The position numbers and the translations under genes are program-made. The notes beneath the pieces are model-generated. The model was not told the origin of the DNA and made no database searches. It was given only the letters and a program-made list of their open reading frames with translations. A stretch of 60,172 bases of DNA from an uncultured Gammaproteobacteria bacterium (GTDB taxonomy: Bacteria > Pseudomonadota > Gammaproteobacteria > Steroidobacterales > Woeseiaceae): contig CALKYK010000517.1 of assembly GCA_938003715.1 (NCBI GenBank), forward strand, positions 1-60,172, given 5' to 3'. The stretch's first letter is position 1. Every line of letters starts with the position of its first letter. Shown here piece by piece: positions 51,286-60,161 of this stretch.

Positions 51286-52485
51286 TTATCCGGACGCGAG
51301 TCGCGCGTTTTCCGCCGCGACCTGTCCCTGCGGCGGAGCTTCGTCGAGCGAGGTCACCGGCACGAGGCGCCGCACCATCGCGTGGAAGCGTAGCAGCGTG
51401 TTTTCCTCCGCCGAGAACGGGCCCGGGCGGTAGCCCGTAGTGCGCAGCCCCTTGTGCACGAGCTCGTAGAGCGTGCTGTCGTGGTCGTGGACCGGCTCGT
51501 TGATCGCGATGTTGAGTTCGCGCAGCCGCTCTTCTTCCTTCGTCGGGTTCGGATGGCCGTAGTACGCGGCACGCACCAGGGTCCGGTCGTGGCTCAACGG
51601 GATCAGTTGGAAGATATCCAGCATCTCGGGATACAGGTCGATACCGAGGTTGCCGGCGACGCCGAACTGCACCCACTGTCCCTTGATCTCGCCCGGCACG
51701 CGCTTGTTCGCAAAGTGAAATTTCTCCTGGTACTCGCGCTCGATGTCGACGCTCGACGGCCTGTCCTTCAGTTCGAACACGCCGTAGTTTGCGCCGTTAC
51801 CCAGGTGCTCGCCGATGTCGGTCACCTCGAGCAGGCGAAACAGGCCGGGATGGCCGACCGGAATGTGATAGTTCTCGAGGTAGTTGTCCCACGCCACCTT
51901 CCAGTTAACGGTCCATTCCTGGAACGATTCCTCGCGGAAGCACACGTAGTTCGCGACGTCGTACATCTCGAAGTACTGCGCGGAGTGCGCAACGGTCTCG
52001 GCCACCGTCGGCCCGTCGCCTCTTACGTTCACGAACACGAGACCGTGGAACACCTCGAGCGAGATTTCGTGCATGCCGTAGTCGGCGCGGCTGAAGTCGT
52101 CGAAGTCCTCCTCCTGCGGCACGCCGAGCAGCTTGCCGTCGAGCCTGTAGGTCCAGCCGTGATACGGGCACTTCACGACGCCGCGGCAGCTGCCCTTGCC
52201 TTCGAGCAGGCGCGAGCCGCGGTGCCGGCAGACGTTGAGGAACGCGCGTAGCTCGTCGTCCTTGCCGCGCAGGACCACGACGTTGTCGCGCCCTATCGAT
52301 GCGGTCATGTAGTCGCCGGCCGATATCACTTCGTTGACGTGGCCGACGAACTGCCAGCGGCGCAGGAAGAACGCGTCGTACTCGAGCTCGAAAAGCTCCG
52401 GGTTCAGGTAGGTCCACGGCGCAAGCGGCGAGCCGCCGTCAACCGCCGGTCCGTAGTGCGCCTTTTTTTCTGCCGTTTCGTTCAC
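51286..52485 (-). CDS. Rieske non-heme iron oxygenase, large subunit (glycine betaine monooxygenase-like)
   Basis: 399 residues from GTG 52485. The Rieske cluster is bound by Cys86-x-His88 (VCRHRG) and Cys106-x2-His109 (KCPYHGW); the mononuclear iron site is in WDNYLENYHIPVGHPG. Choline, carnitine, stachydrine and glycine betaine demethylases share this layout. Beside two demethylating dehydrogenases and the carnitine genes, removal of a methyl from glycine betaine to give dimethylglycine (GbcA role) is the best reading. A reductase partner (GbcB) is not in the window. The 45-base gap before it has CTTTATATAAGC, so it may also have its own promoter. Confidence 0.9.
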   Translation of the reverse strand: MNETAEKKAHYGPAVDGGSPLAPWTYLNPELFELEYDAFFLRRWQFVGHVNEVISAGDYMTASIGRDNVVVLRGKDDELRAFLNVCRHRGSRLLEGKGSCRGVVKCPYHGWTYRLDGKLLGVPQEEDFDDFSRADYGMHEISLEVFHGLVFVNVRGDGPTVAETVAHSAQYFEMYDVANYVCFREESFQEWTVNWKVAWDNYLENYHIPVGHPGLFRLLEVTDIGEHLGNGANYGVFELKDRPSSVDIEREYQEKFHFANKRVPGEIKGQWVQFGVAGNLGIDLYPEMLDIFQLIPLSHDRTLVRAAYYGHPNPTKEEERLRELNIAINEPVHDHDSTLYELVHKGLRTTGYRPGPFSAEENTLLRFHAMVRRLVPVTSLDEAPPQGQVAAENARLASG

Positions 52486-52530
52486 GACTGCGGATTCGAA
52501 TCGCTTATATAAAGAGTACAGATCATACGC

Positions 52531-54975
52531 TCAGGATCTGATCTTCAGGTTCTTCGGGTCATACTGTGGCTGCAGCGACGCTTTTGCGGCAAACCGCTCT
52601 GTTGCCACTTCGATCTCGTATTGACCGTCGAGCGCTGCGTTTGCATCGGCTTTGGGTTCGACCGTTACATAGCCGAGCCCGATGCAGCCGCCGAGCGTGT
52701 GCCCATACGCGCCCGAGGTAACGTGGCCGACGAGTTCACCGTCGCGCCAGATCGGCTCGTTGTGATAGACAAGCGGTTCCGGATCCTCGAGCAGGAACTG
52801 CAGCATCCGGCGCGAGACGCCCCTTTTCTTCTGCTGTAGCAGCGCATCGCGGCCGATGAAGCCGCCTTGCTTGTCGAACTTCACGACGAAACTCAAGCCC
52901 GCCTCGAGCGGCGTGTCCTCGTCGGTGATGTCGTGGCTCCAGTGGCGATAGGCTTTTTCGATGCGCAGCGAGTTCAGCGCATGATAGCCCGCGTGCGCGA
53001 GATCGAATTGCTTCCCAGTCTCGACGATCTCGTCGTACACGCCCTGCATGAACTCGGACGGCACGTAAAGCTCCCAGCCGAGTTCGCCGACGAACGTGAT
53101 GCGAGAGGCGCGGACGTAGCCGTAACCCAACTCGATTTCTCGGCTGGTCGCGAACGGGAACACGTCGTTGCTCATGTCGGCCGGCGTCAGCGACTGCAGC
53201 AGCTCGCGCGAGCGCGGGCCCATGATCGAGATGACGCCGAATGCGGATGTGACGTTCGTCAAAACGCAGTGCGCGTCATCGGGAATGTGCGACTTCAGCC
53301 AGTGCAAGTCGCGCGTCTCCGTTTCGGCCGCGGTGACGATGAAGAATGTATTCTCATCGAGGCGGGTCACGGTGAGGTCGGCTTCGATGCCGCCGCGCTC
53401 ATTCAGCCACTGCGTGTAGACGAGCCGACCGGGCGCGACGTCGACGTCGTTCGCGCACACGCGGTTCAGCACGCGTAATGCGTCGCGGCCCTCGAGCCTG
53501 AACTTGGCGAACGAGGACTGATCGAACAGCCCGACGTTCTCGCGCACCGCGCGATGCTCGGCCGCCGAGTGCTCGAACCAGTTCTGCCGGCCGTAGCTGT
53601 ATTGATACCGCGGTTCCACTCCTTTCGGCGCGTACCAGTTCGGCCGCTCCCAGCCGAAGGCCTCGCCGTGGCAGGAACCGGCGGCGACGAGCCGGTCGTG
53701 GATCGGCGACCTGCGCACGCCGCGCGAGGTTTGGTACTGGCGGTACGGGAAGTGCGTCGCGTAAAGAAGTCCCAGCGACTCGCTGACCCGCTCGCGCAGG
53801 TACTTGCGGTTGCCCTGGAACGGGAAGCTGCGCCGCACGTCGACTTCCCACAGGTCGACCGGCGGGTGCCCGTCGCGCAGCCACTCGGCCATGACCTTGC
53901 CGATGCCGCCAGCGGACTGCAGGCCGATCGAGTTGAGCCCGGCCGACACGTAGCAGTTGTCGAGCTCCGGCGCCTTGCCGATGTGGTAGCGCACGTCTGG
54001 CGTGAAACTCTCCGGACCGCAGAAGAAACGCTGGATGCCGGCGTCCTGCAATGCCGGCAGGCGCGCCATCGCGTCGTTCAGCACCGGCTCGAAGTGCTCG
54101 AAGTCGCCGGCGATCTCGTCGAAGCAGAAGTCCTCGGCGATGCCGTCCATGCCCCACGGCCGTGCGTGCGGCTCGAACGCCCCGACCAGCAGCTTGCCGG
54201 CGTCGTACTTGTAATAGGTGCACGCGTCGTAGTCGCGCAGCACCGGCAGCTCCGGGGTCAGTCCGTCGACGCCCTCGAACAGCACATAATAGTGCTCGCA
54301 GGCGTGCAGCGGGATGTTGACGCCAATCGATGCCGCGAGATCGCGCGACCACATGCCGGCGCAGATGACCACCTGCTTTGCAGCGATGTCGCCGTCCGCG
54401 GTGCGCACGCCGGTGACCCTGCGCCCGTCGTGCTGGATCTCCGTCACCTTCGTGTCCTGAAAGATTGCTGCGCCGCCGGCGCGCGCGCCTTTCGCCAGCG
54501 CCTGCGTGATGTCGACCGCGTTCGCGTAGCCGTCGGACGGGATGTGGATGCCGCCGTGCAGGTCACCCGTCTCGATCAGCGGATAGAGCCGCGCAATGTC
54601 ACCAGTGTCGATCACGTTGACCTCGAGCCCGAACACCTTCGCCATCGACGCGCTGCGCTTCAGCTCCTCGTAGCGTTCGGCGGTGGCGGCGATCGAGATC
54701 GAGCCGCACTGCCGGTAGCCGGTCGCCTGGCCCGTCTCGTCTTCGAGCCCCCGGTACAGCTCGCTCGTGTAGCGCGCGAGCTTTGTCATGTTGATCGACG
54801 TGCGCAGCTGGCCGACGAGGCCGGCCGCGTGCCAGGTCGTACCGCTGGTGAGCTGCTGCCGCTCGAGCAGCACGACGTCCTCGAAGCCGAGCTTCGTGAG
54901 GTGATACGCGATCGAGCAGCCGATCACGCCGCCGCCGACGATCACGACCTGCGCGTTTTTCGGCAGCTCGGCCAC
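52531..54975 (-). CDS. FAD-dependent demethylating dehydrogenase with GcvT domains (dimethylglycine/sarcosine dehydrogenase family)
   Basis: 814 residues from GTG 54975. The FAD-binding Rossmann motif is VVIVGGGVIGCSIAYHL; the WHAAG stretch in TSGTTWHAAGL holds the His that binds FAD covalently in mammalian DMGDH/SDH. Residues about 1-390 form the oxidase domain, then FAO_M, then a GcvT-like C-terminal half (about 430-810, ERGGIEADLTVTRLDENTFF, LGWELYVPSEFM) that hands the methyl to tetrahydrofolate. It oxidises an N-methyl group of dimethylglycine or sarcosine. It starts 4 bases after the neighbour's stop, so both are translated together. Confidence 0.93.
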   Translation of the reverse strand: MAELPKNAQVVIVGGGVIGCSIAYHLTKLGFEDVVLLERQQLTSGTTWHAAGLVGQLRTSINMTKLARYTSELYRGLEDETGQATGYRQCGSISIAATAERYEELKRSASMAKVFGLEVNVIDTGDIARLYPLIETGDLHGGIHIPSDGYANAVDITQALAKGARAGGAAIFQDTKVTEIQHDGRRVTGVRTADGDIAAKQVVICAGMWSRDLAASIGVNIPLHACEHYYVLFEGVDGLTPELPVLRDYDACTYYKYDAGKLLVGAFEPHARPWGMDGIAEDFCFDEIAGDFEHFEPVLNDAMARLPALQDAGIQRFFCGPESFTPDVRYHIGKAPELDNCYVSAGLNSIGLQSAGGIGKVMAEWLRDGHPPVDLWEVDVRRSFPFQGNRKYLRERVSESLGLLYATHFPYRQYQTSRGVRRSPIHDRLVAAGSCHGEAFGWERPNWYAPKGVEPRYQYSYGRQNWFEHSAAEHRAVRENVGLFDQSSFAKFRLEGRDALRVLNRVCANDVDVAPGRLVYTQWLNERGGIEADLTVTRLDENTFFIVTAAETETRDLHWLKSHIPDDAHCVLTNVTSAFGVISIMGPRSRELLQSLTPADMSNDVFPFATSREIELGYGYVRASRITFVGELGWELYVPSEFMQGVYDEIVETGKQFDLAHAGYHALNSLRIEKAYRHWSHDITDEDTPLEAGLSFVVKFDKQGGFIGRDALLQQKKRGVSRRMLQFLLEDPEPLVYHNEPIWRDGELVGHVTSGAYGHTLGGCIGLGYVTVEPKADANAALDGQYEIEVATERFAAKASLQPQYDPKNLKIRS

Positions 54976-54979
54976 GGGC

Positions 54980-57403
54980 TCAGGCGCGCAGGCGCTCGTT
55001 GTGCGGATCGTAGGCCGGGTCTTTCAGCACGACGGCCCGGCAGCGTTCGCCGTTGAGGCCGATGGATAGTTCGTTGCCCGGCTTCGCCTTGCCCGGCGGC
55101 ACGTAGCCCATGCCGAGGCTCTTCTGCACCGCGTGCCCGTAGCCGCCGGAGGTCGTGATGCCGATGCAGCGCTCGCCGTAGAAAATCGGCTCGGCGCCGC
55201 GCACGTCGGTGTCGGTCGCGTCCACCTCGAAATAGATGAGCTGAAACCTACGCTCATCGTCTTTCTGTGCAAGCGTCGCGTCGCGGCCGACGAAGTCGTC
55301 CTTGTCGAGTTTCAGAAAGCGCTGCATGTCCGCGTCGATCATCGTCACTTCGTTCGTCAGCTCGGCGCCCCAGCCGCGATACGCCTTCTCGATGCGCAGG
55401 CTGTTCACCGCATAGAGGCCGAAGTCGGCGATGCCGTGTGCCTCGCCCGCTTTCCACACCGCGTCGTACAGCGTTTCGTGATCCTGCATGCGCGGATGCA
55501 GCTCCCAGCCGAGTTCGCCGACGTAGTTGACGCGCAGCGCGCGCACCGGAACGCCAGCGATCTCGATTTCCTGCCCGGTCAGCCACGGGAATGCCGTGTT
55601 GTCGAGCGGTGCGTCTGTCAGCGACGAAAGCACGTCCCGTGATCGCGGCCCGGCCAGCACCAGCACGCCGCGCTCGTCGGTGACGTTGTCGACCTTGACG
55701 TCCTCGCCGTCGTTACGGCCCTGCAGAAGATGATCGAGGTCGCGCAGCTCGGCGCCGGCCGCGGACAGCAGGTAGTAACGGTCCTCCGCGAACCGCGTCA
55801 CCGTCACTTCGCCTGCGATGCGGCCGTTCTTCGACAGGAAATGCGCGAGCACGATGCGTCCGTCCCTGCCCGGCACCTTGTTTGCCAGCAGGCGATCGAG
55901 GAACGCGCGCGCGTTCGGCCCGCTGACGTCGTACTTCGCAAAGCCGGAAAGATCCAGCACGCCGACGCGTTCACGAACGGCGATGCATTCGTCGCGCACG
56001 ACGTCGAACACGTTATTGCGGCGGAACCTGTAGTCCTCGGCGCGGCCGTCCGGCGAAAACCATTTCGGCCGCTCCCAGCCAAACGTCTCCGTATACACGC
56101 AGCCCTTCGCTTTCAGCTTTTCGTACAGCGGGCTCGTGCGCTGCGGCCGACCCGCCGGCAATTCTTCGCCCGGCAGCGGCGTGAAATAGGTGCGCCCGTA
56201 GTCCTGGAAGCCTTTCGCGTGCATGTAGTCGTCGTCGGCAAACGAACCGAAACGGCGCGGATCGAAGCCGGTCATGTTGATTTCCGAATCGCCGTGCAGC
56301 ATCCACTGCGCGAGGTACTTGCCGCAGCCGGCGCCCTGCGCGATGCCGAACGACGAGCCGCAGCACAGCCAGAAGTTCTTCAGGCCGGCGGCGGGCCCGA
56401 GCAGCGGCGGGCCGTCCGCCGAGTGCGGGATCGCGCCGTTGACGACGCGCTTGATGCCGGCCTCCTCGACGACCGGCATGCGCTCCAGCGCGCGGCCGAG
56501 CCACGGCATCAGCCGTTCGAGGTCGTCGGGAAACAGCTCGCTGTCCGACTCCCACGGCGGGTAGCCGTTCGGCGCCCAGGCTTCGGCCAGGTTTTCGTGT
56601 TCGTAGATGCCGATCAGTCCCGACTTCTGCTCCTGGCGGATGTAGGACGACGCGTACGGATCGCGCATCACCGGGATTTCGCCGTCGCGCTCGACGAATT
56701 CCGGCACCGGGCCGGTGACGACGTACTGGTGCTGCATGTTGCAGATCGGCAGGTCGCTGCCGACCATCTGCGAAACCCGGCGCGCGAAACTGCCGGCCGC
56801 GTTGACGACGACTTCGCAGACGACGTTGCCCTTGTCGGTCTCCACCTCCCATTCACCGGAGGGCAGAGCGCGGATGTTCGTCACCAGCGTGTTTTTCTGA
56901 ATCGTCGCGCCCATGTTCGTCGCGCCACGGGCCATCGCGTTCGTCAGGCCGGCCGGGTCCGCGTGGCCGTCGTCCAGCGTCCAGGCACCGGCGAGCACGC
57001 CGGTCGTGTCGAAAAACGGGTTGATCTGTTTGATCTTCTCCGCGTCGATGATCTCGACGCGAAAGCCGACGTCGTCCGCGATGCCCTTCAAATAACGGAA
57101 CCAGTCCAGGTCCTTCTCGTCCAGCGCGATCCTGATGCCGCCGGATGCATGCCAGCTCACGTACTGGCCGGTCAGTTCTTCGAGCTGCGGGTACAGCCAG
57201 TTGCTGTAGGCGTGGATCTTCGCCAGGTTGTAGTTGCCGACCAGGCTCGGGCACTGGCCGGCCGCGTGCCAGGTCGATCCCGAGGTCAGCTCGCCCTTCT
57301 CGATCAGCAGCACGTCCTTCGCGCCGTCTTCCATGAGGTGATACAGGAGGCCCACGCCCATGATGCCACCGCCGACGATGACGATTTCTGCGTGCGTTTT
57401 TAT
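54980..57403 (-). CDS. Second FAD/GcvT demethylating dehydrogenase, apparently with an AUA start codon
   Basis: Homologous to its neighbour: WHAAG in TSGSTWHAAGQ, the oxidase half, FAO_M, and a GcvT half (ELGWELHPRMQ). The first ordinary start, ATG 57361, would cut off the glycine motif. Reading upward in the same frame gives KTHAEIVIVGGGIMGVG, essential for FAD, with no ATG, GTG, TTG or CTG before a TAG at 57439. At 57403 there is ATA, 6 bases after GGAG, exactly where the start should be. So the gene either starts at AUA or the base is wrong (ATG). Total about 807 residues. With the preceding gene it could split dimethylglycine and sarcosine oxidation. Confidence 0.88.
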   Translation of the reverse strand: MKTHAEIVIVGGGIMGVGLLYHLMEDGAKDVLLIEKGELTSGSTWHAAGQCPSLVGNYNLAKIHAYSNWLYPQLEELTGQYVSWHASGGIRIALDEKDLDWFRYLKGIADDVGFRVEIIDAEKIKQINPFFDTTGVLAGAWTLDDGHADPAGLTNAMARGATNMGATIQKNTLVTNIRALPSGEWEVETDKGNVVCEVVVNAAGSFARRVSQMVGSDLPICNMQHQYVVTGPVPEFVERDGEIPVMRDPYASSYIRQEQKSGLIGIYEHENLAEAWAPNGYPPWESDSELFPDDLERLMPWLGRALERMPVVEEAGIKRVVNGAIPHSADGPPLLGPAAGLKNFWLCCGSSFGIAQGAGCGKYLAQWMLHGDSEINMTGFDPRRFGSFADDDYMHAKGFQDYGRTYFTPLPGEELPAGRPQRTSPLYEKLKAKGCVYTETFGWERPKWFSPDGRAEDYRFRRNNVFDVVRDECIAVRERVGVLDLSGFAKYDVSGPNARAFLDRLLANKVPGRDGRIVLAHFLSKNGRIAGEVTVTRFAEDRYYLLSAAGAELRDLDHLLQGRNDGEDVKVDNVTDERGVLVLAGPRSRDVLSSLTDAPLDNTAFPWLTGQEIEIAGVPVRALRVNYVGELGWELHPRMQDHETLYDAVWKAGEAHGIADFGLYAVNSLRIEKAYRGWGAELTNEVTMIDADMQRFLKLDKDDFVGRDATLAQKDDERRFQLIYFEVDATDTDVRGAEPIFYGERCIGITTSGGYGHAVQKSLGMGYVPPGKAKPGNELSIGLNGERCRAVVLKDPAYDPHNERLRA

Positions 57404-57753
57404 TTTCTTCTCCTGCTCGCGGCGCGTCCGGGCAGGCTAACGGACCGGCTCCGCCGCCGTCAAAGTCCCTGCACAGTGTGGATCGACAGCGCCCGGGTCT
57501 TTGACTAAGCTCGGATAAACGCTGCTGCCCGATACGGCCATGCATTCACACCCGACTTACAAGAAGACCCTGGAGTGGTGGCCGCCGCCACCGAACCGGT
57601 AACCGCTATCGTCATCGGCGCGGAGACCTGCCTGCAGAGCCCGGCTCTCCGACCTTGTCGCACATCGTGACCTGCCGGCACGACCCCTGCCGCCGATGCC
57701 CATAATCAGCCAGTCCACGCGGGGCGGGAATCGCTCCGTACCGAGGTGACGCA
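57404..57753. other. Divergent control region of the carnitine/betaine genes
   Basis: 350 non-coding bases between the dehydrogenase/Rieske operon (-) and the BKACE operon (+), the natural site for promoters of both. TTGACT at 57501-57506 could be a -35 for the + strand, but no -10 is at the right distance. No clear long palindrome or regulator gene is present; the BKACE gene has GAGGTG as ribosome binding site. Confidence 0.5.
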
Positions 57754-58665
57754 ATGCCGTTGAACATGAACCGAGAAGTCTTCATCACCTGTCCCGTGAC
57801 CGGGTCGGGCGGCACGCAGGACCGCTCGCCGCACGTGCCGCGCAGCCCGAAACAGATCGCCGAATCCGCGATCGAGGCGGCGAAGGCGGGTGCGGCCATC
57901 GTGCACTGCCATGTTCGCGACCCTGAAACCGGCAAGGCCTCGCGCAAGGTGGAATATTACAAGGAGGTCACCGAGCGCATCCGCGATTCGGACACCGACG
58001 TCGTGATCAACCTGACCGCCGGCATGGGCGGCGACCTCGTCACCGGCCCGCCCGAGAAGCCGCTGCCGCTCGACGAAAAAGGTACCGACATGGCGAGCGC
58101 CGAGGAACGCTGCGAGCACGTGCGCGTTTGCCGGCCCGAAATCTGCACCCTGGACTGCGGCACGATGAACTTCGCCGAGGCCGACTACGTGATGATGAAC
58201 ACGCCCGGCATGCTGCGGGCGATGGCGCAGCTGATGAAGGACTACGGCGCACGCGTCGAGATCGAGGCCTTCGAGACGGGGCACCTGTGGTTTGCGAAAC
58301 AGCTCGTTGAAGAGGGCCTCATCGAGGAACCGGTCATGGTGCAGCTCTGCATGGGCATACCCTGGGGCGCGCCGGACGACCTCAACACGTTCATGGCCAT
58401 GGTCAACAACATTCCCGACGACTGGATTTTCTCCGCGTTCTCACTGGGCCGTAACGAGATGCCGTTCGCCGCTGCAGCCATCCTGGCTGGCGGCAACGTC
58501 CGCGTCGGCCTCGAAGACAACCTGTATCTGGAGAAAGGCGTGCTCGCGACGAACGCGCAGCTCGTCGAGCGTGCGGTTCGCATCGTCACCGACATGGGCG
58601 CGAAGGTGATCGGCCCGGACGAGGTGCGCAAGAAACTGAAGGTCGAGAAGCGCGCACCGGCATGA
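57754..58665 (+). CDS. BKACE-family beta-keto acid cleavage enzyme (dehydrocarnitine cleavage)
   Basis: 303 residues, full length for the family formerly DUF849. Zinc ligands include His51 and His53 in VHCHVRDP; EIEAFETGHLWF and GNVRVGLEDNLY are conserved contacts. BKACE enzymes condense a beta-keto acid with acetyl-CoA. With carnitine dehydrogenase next door, the expected reaction is 3-dehydrocarnitine + acetyl-CoA to betainyl-CoA + acetoacetate (as CdhC in Pseudomonas). ATG 57754 follows GAGGTG. Its TGA overlaps the next gene's ATG (ATGA), showing coupled translation. Confidence 0.93.
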   Translation: MPLNMNREVFITCPVTGSGGTQDRSPHVPRSPKQIAESAIEAAKAGAAIVHCHVRDPETGKASRKVEYYKEVTERIRDSDTDVVINLTAGMGGDLVTGPPEKPLPLDEKGTDMASAEERCEHVRVCRPEICTLDCGTMNFAEADYVMMNTPGMLRAMAQLMKDYGARVEIEAFETGHLWFAKQLVEEGLIEEPVMVQLCMGIPWGAPDDLNTFMAMVNNIPDDWIFSAFSLGRNEMPFAAAAILAGGNVRVGLEDNLYLEKGVLATNAQLVERAVRIVTDMGAKVIGPDEVRKKLKVEKRAPA

Positions 58666-60161
58666 CCGCGGCAGCGCAGCGCGCCGCGATTATCGGCGGC
58701 GGCGTGATCGGCGGCGGCTGGGCCGCACGATTCCTGCTCAACGGCTGGGACGTCGTCGTGCACGACCCGCACCCGCGCGCTGCCGAGCTTATCGATGCCG
58801 TGCTCGAGAACGCGCGCGCTGCCTTTCCCGCACTCGCCGACGTCGAGCTCCCGGCCGAAGGTGCGCTAACGTTTGCGGACTCCCCCGCCGCCGCGGTCGA
58901 CGGCGCCGACTGGATACAGGAAAGCGTGCCCGAGGACCTTGCGCTCAAGCACACGGTGATCGCGGCGATCGAGGAAGGCGCCGACGAGCAAGCGATCATC
59001 GCGTCGTCGACGTCGGGCTTCAAACCGTCCGAACTGCAGCAGCGCGCGAAACATCCTGAGCGCGTCATCGTGGCGCATCCGTTCAACCCGGTGTACCTGC
59101 TGCCGCTCGCCGAAGTCGTCTGCGGCGACGCGGTGCCGGAAGAAACGCGGAAGAAAGCCTGCGACGTTCTGGAGTCGATCGGCATGCGGCCGCTCGTCGT
59201 GCAGAAGCAGATAGACGCGCACATCGCCGACCGTTTTCTCGAAGCGGTGTGGCGCGAGGCGCTGTGGCTCGTCAACGACGAGGTCGCGACGACGGAAGAG
59301 ATCGACGAGGCGATCCGCATGGGCTTCGGCCTGCGCTGGGCGCAGATGGGCCTGTTCGAAACCTATCGCCTCGCCGGCGGCGAGGCCGGGATGCGGCACT
59401 TCATCGCGCAGTTCGGTCCGTGCCTCAAATGGCCGTGGACGAAACTCACCGACGTGCCGGAGCTGACCGACGAGCTGATCGATCGCATCGCGTCGCAATC
59501 GGATGCGCAGTCGGGCGGGCACTCGATACGGGAGCTGGAGCGCATCCGCGACCGGAACCTGGTCGGCATCCTGCGCTCGCTGAAAGAGCGCGACTGGGGC
59601 GCGGGTGCGGTACTGAACGCGTACGACCGGCGCCGCACGACAACCGACGGCGCATGGCCTTCGAACATCCCGACCGATGCGCCACTGCGAATCCTCGATC
59701 GCGTCGTGCTGCCGGGCTGGATCGACTACAACGGTCACATGACCGAGTTCCGCTACACGCAGGTGTTCAGCGACAGCTGCGACCGGATGCTGCTGATGCT
59801 CGGCATGGACCCAGACTACGTCGCGAACACGGGCGCCTGGTACACGGCCGAGACGCACACGATGCAGGTCGACGAGATCGGCGTGAACGAACGCATCTAC
59901 ACGACCCTGCAGGTGCTCATGAGCGACACGAAGCGGCTGCACGTTTTTTTCCGGCTGCACGCTGCGGACGACGATCGCCTGCGGGCGACCTGCGAGGCGA
60001 TGTACCTGCACGTCGGCAAGCAGTCAGGACGTGTCTGCGACGCAGAGCCCGACATGGTCGCGAAGGCGAAGCGGATCGCGGACGCGCACGCGGACCTGCC
60101 GGTGCCCGATGCGGTCGGCCGCCACGTCGGGCAGCGCCAAAAAGAAGGAAAGGCAACATGA
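58662..60161 (+). CDS. Carnitine 3-dehydrogenase fused to a betainyl-CoA thioesterase
   Basis: 499 residues. Residues about 1-320 are a 3-hydroxyacyl-CoA dehydrogenase-type domain: NAD motif IIGGGVIGGGWAARF, catalytic stretch VIVAHPFNPVYLLPLAEVV. This variant is L-carnitine dehydrogenase (LcdH/CdhA). Residues about 335-480 are a hot-dog thioesterase (LPGWIDYNGHMTEFRY, with the Asp of the 4HBT site), the CdhB activity that in Pseudomonas is a separate protein. It oxidises carnitine to 3-dehydrocarnitine and releases betaine from betainyl-CoA; such fusions are known in rhizobia. Starts within the BKACE stop and ends in ATGA with the next gene. Confidence 0.93.
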   Translation: MTAAAQRAAIIGGGVIGGGWAARFLLNGWDVVVHDPHPRAAELIDAVLENARAAFPALADVELPAEGALTFADSPAAAVDGADWIQESVPEDLALKHTVIAAIEEGADEQAIIASSTSGFKPSELQQRAKHPERVIVAHPFNPVYLLPLAEVVCGDAVPEETRKKACDVLESIGMRPLVVQKQIDAHIADRFLEAVWREALWLVNDEVATTEEIDEAIRMGFGLRWAQMGLFETYRLAGGEAGMRHFIAQFGPCLKWPWTKLTDVPELTDELIDRIASQSDAQSGGHSIRELERIRDRNLVGILRSLKERDWGAGAVLNAYDRRRTTTDGAWPSNIPTDAPLRILDRVVLPGWIDYNGHMTEFRYTQVFSDSCDRMLLMLGMDPDYVANTGAWYTAETHTMQVDEIGVNERIYTTLQVLMSDTKRLHVFFRLHAADDDRLRATCEAMYLHVGKQSGRVCDAEPDMVAKAKRIADAHADLPVPDAVGRHVGQRQKEGKAT

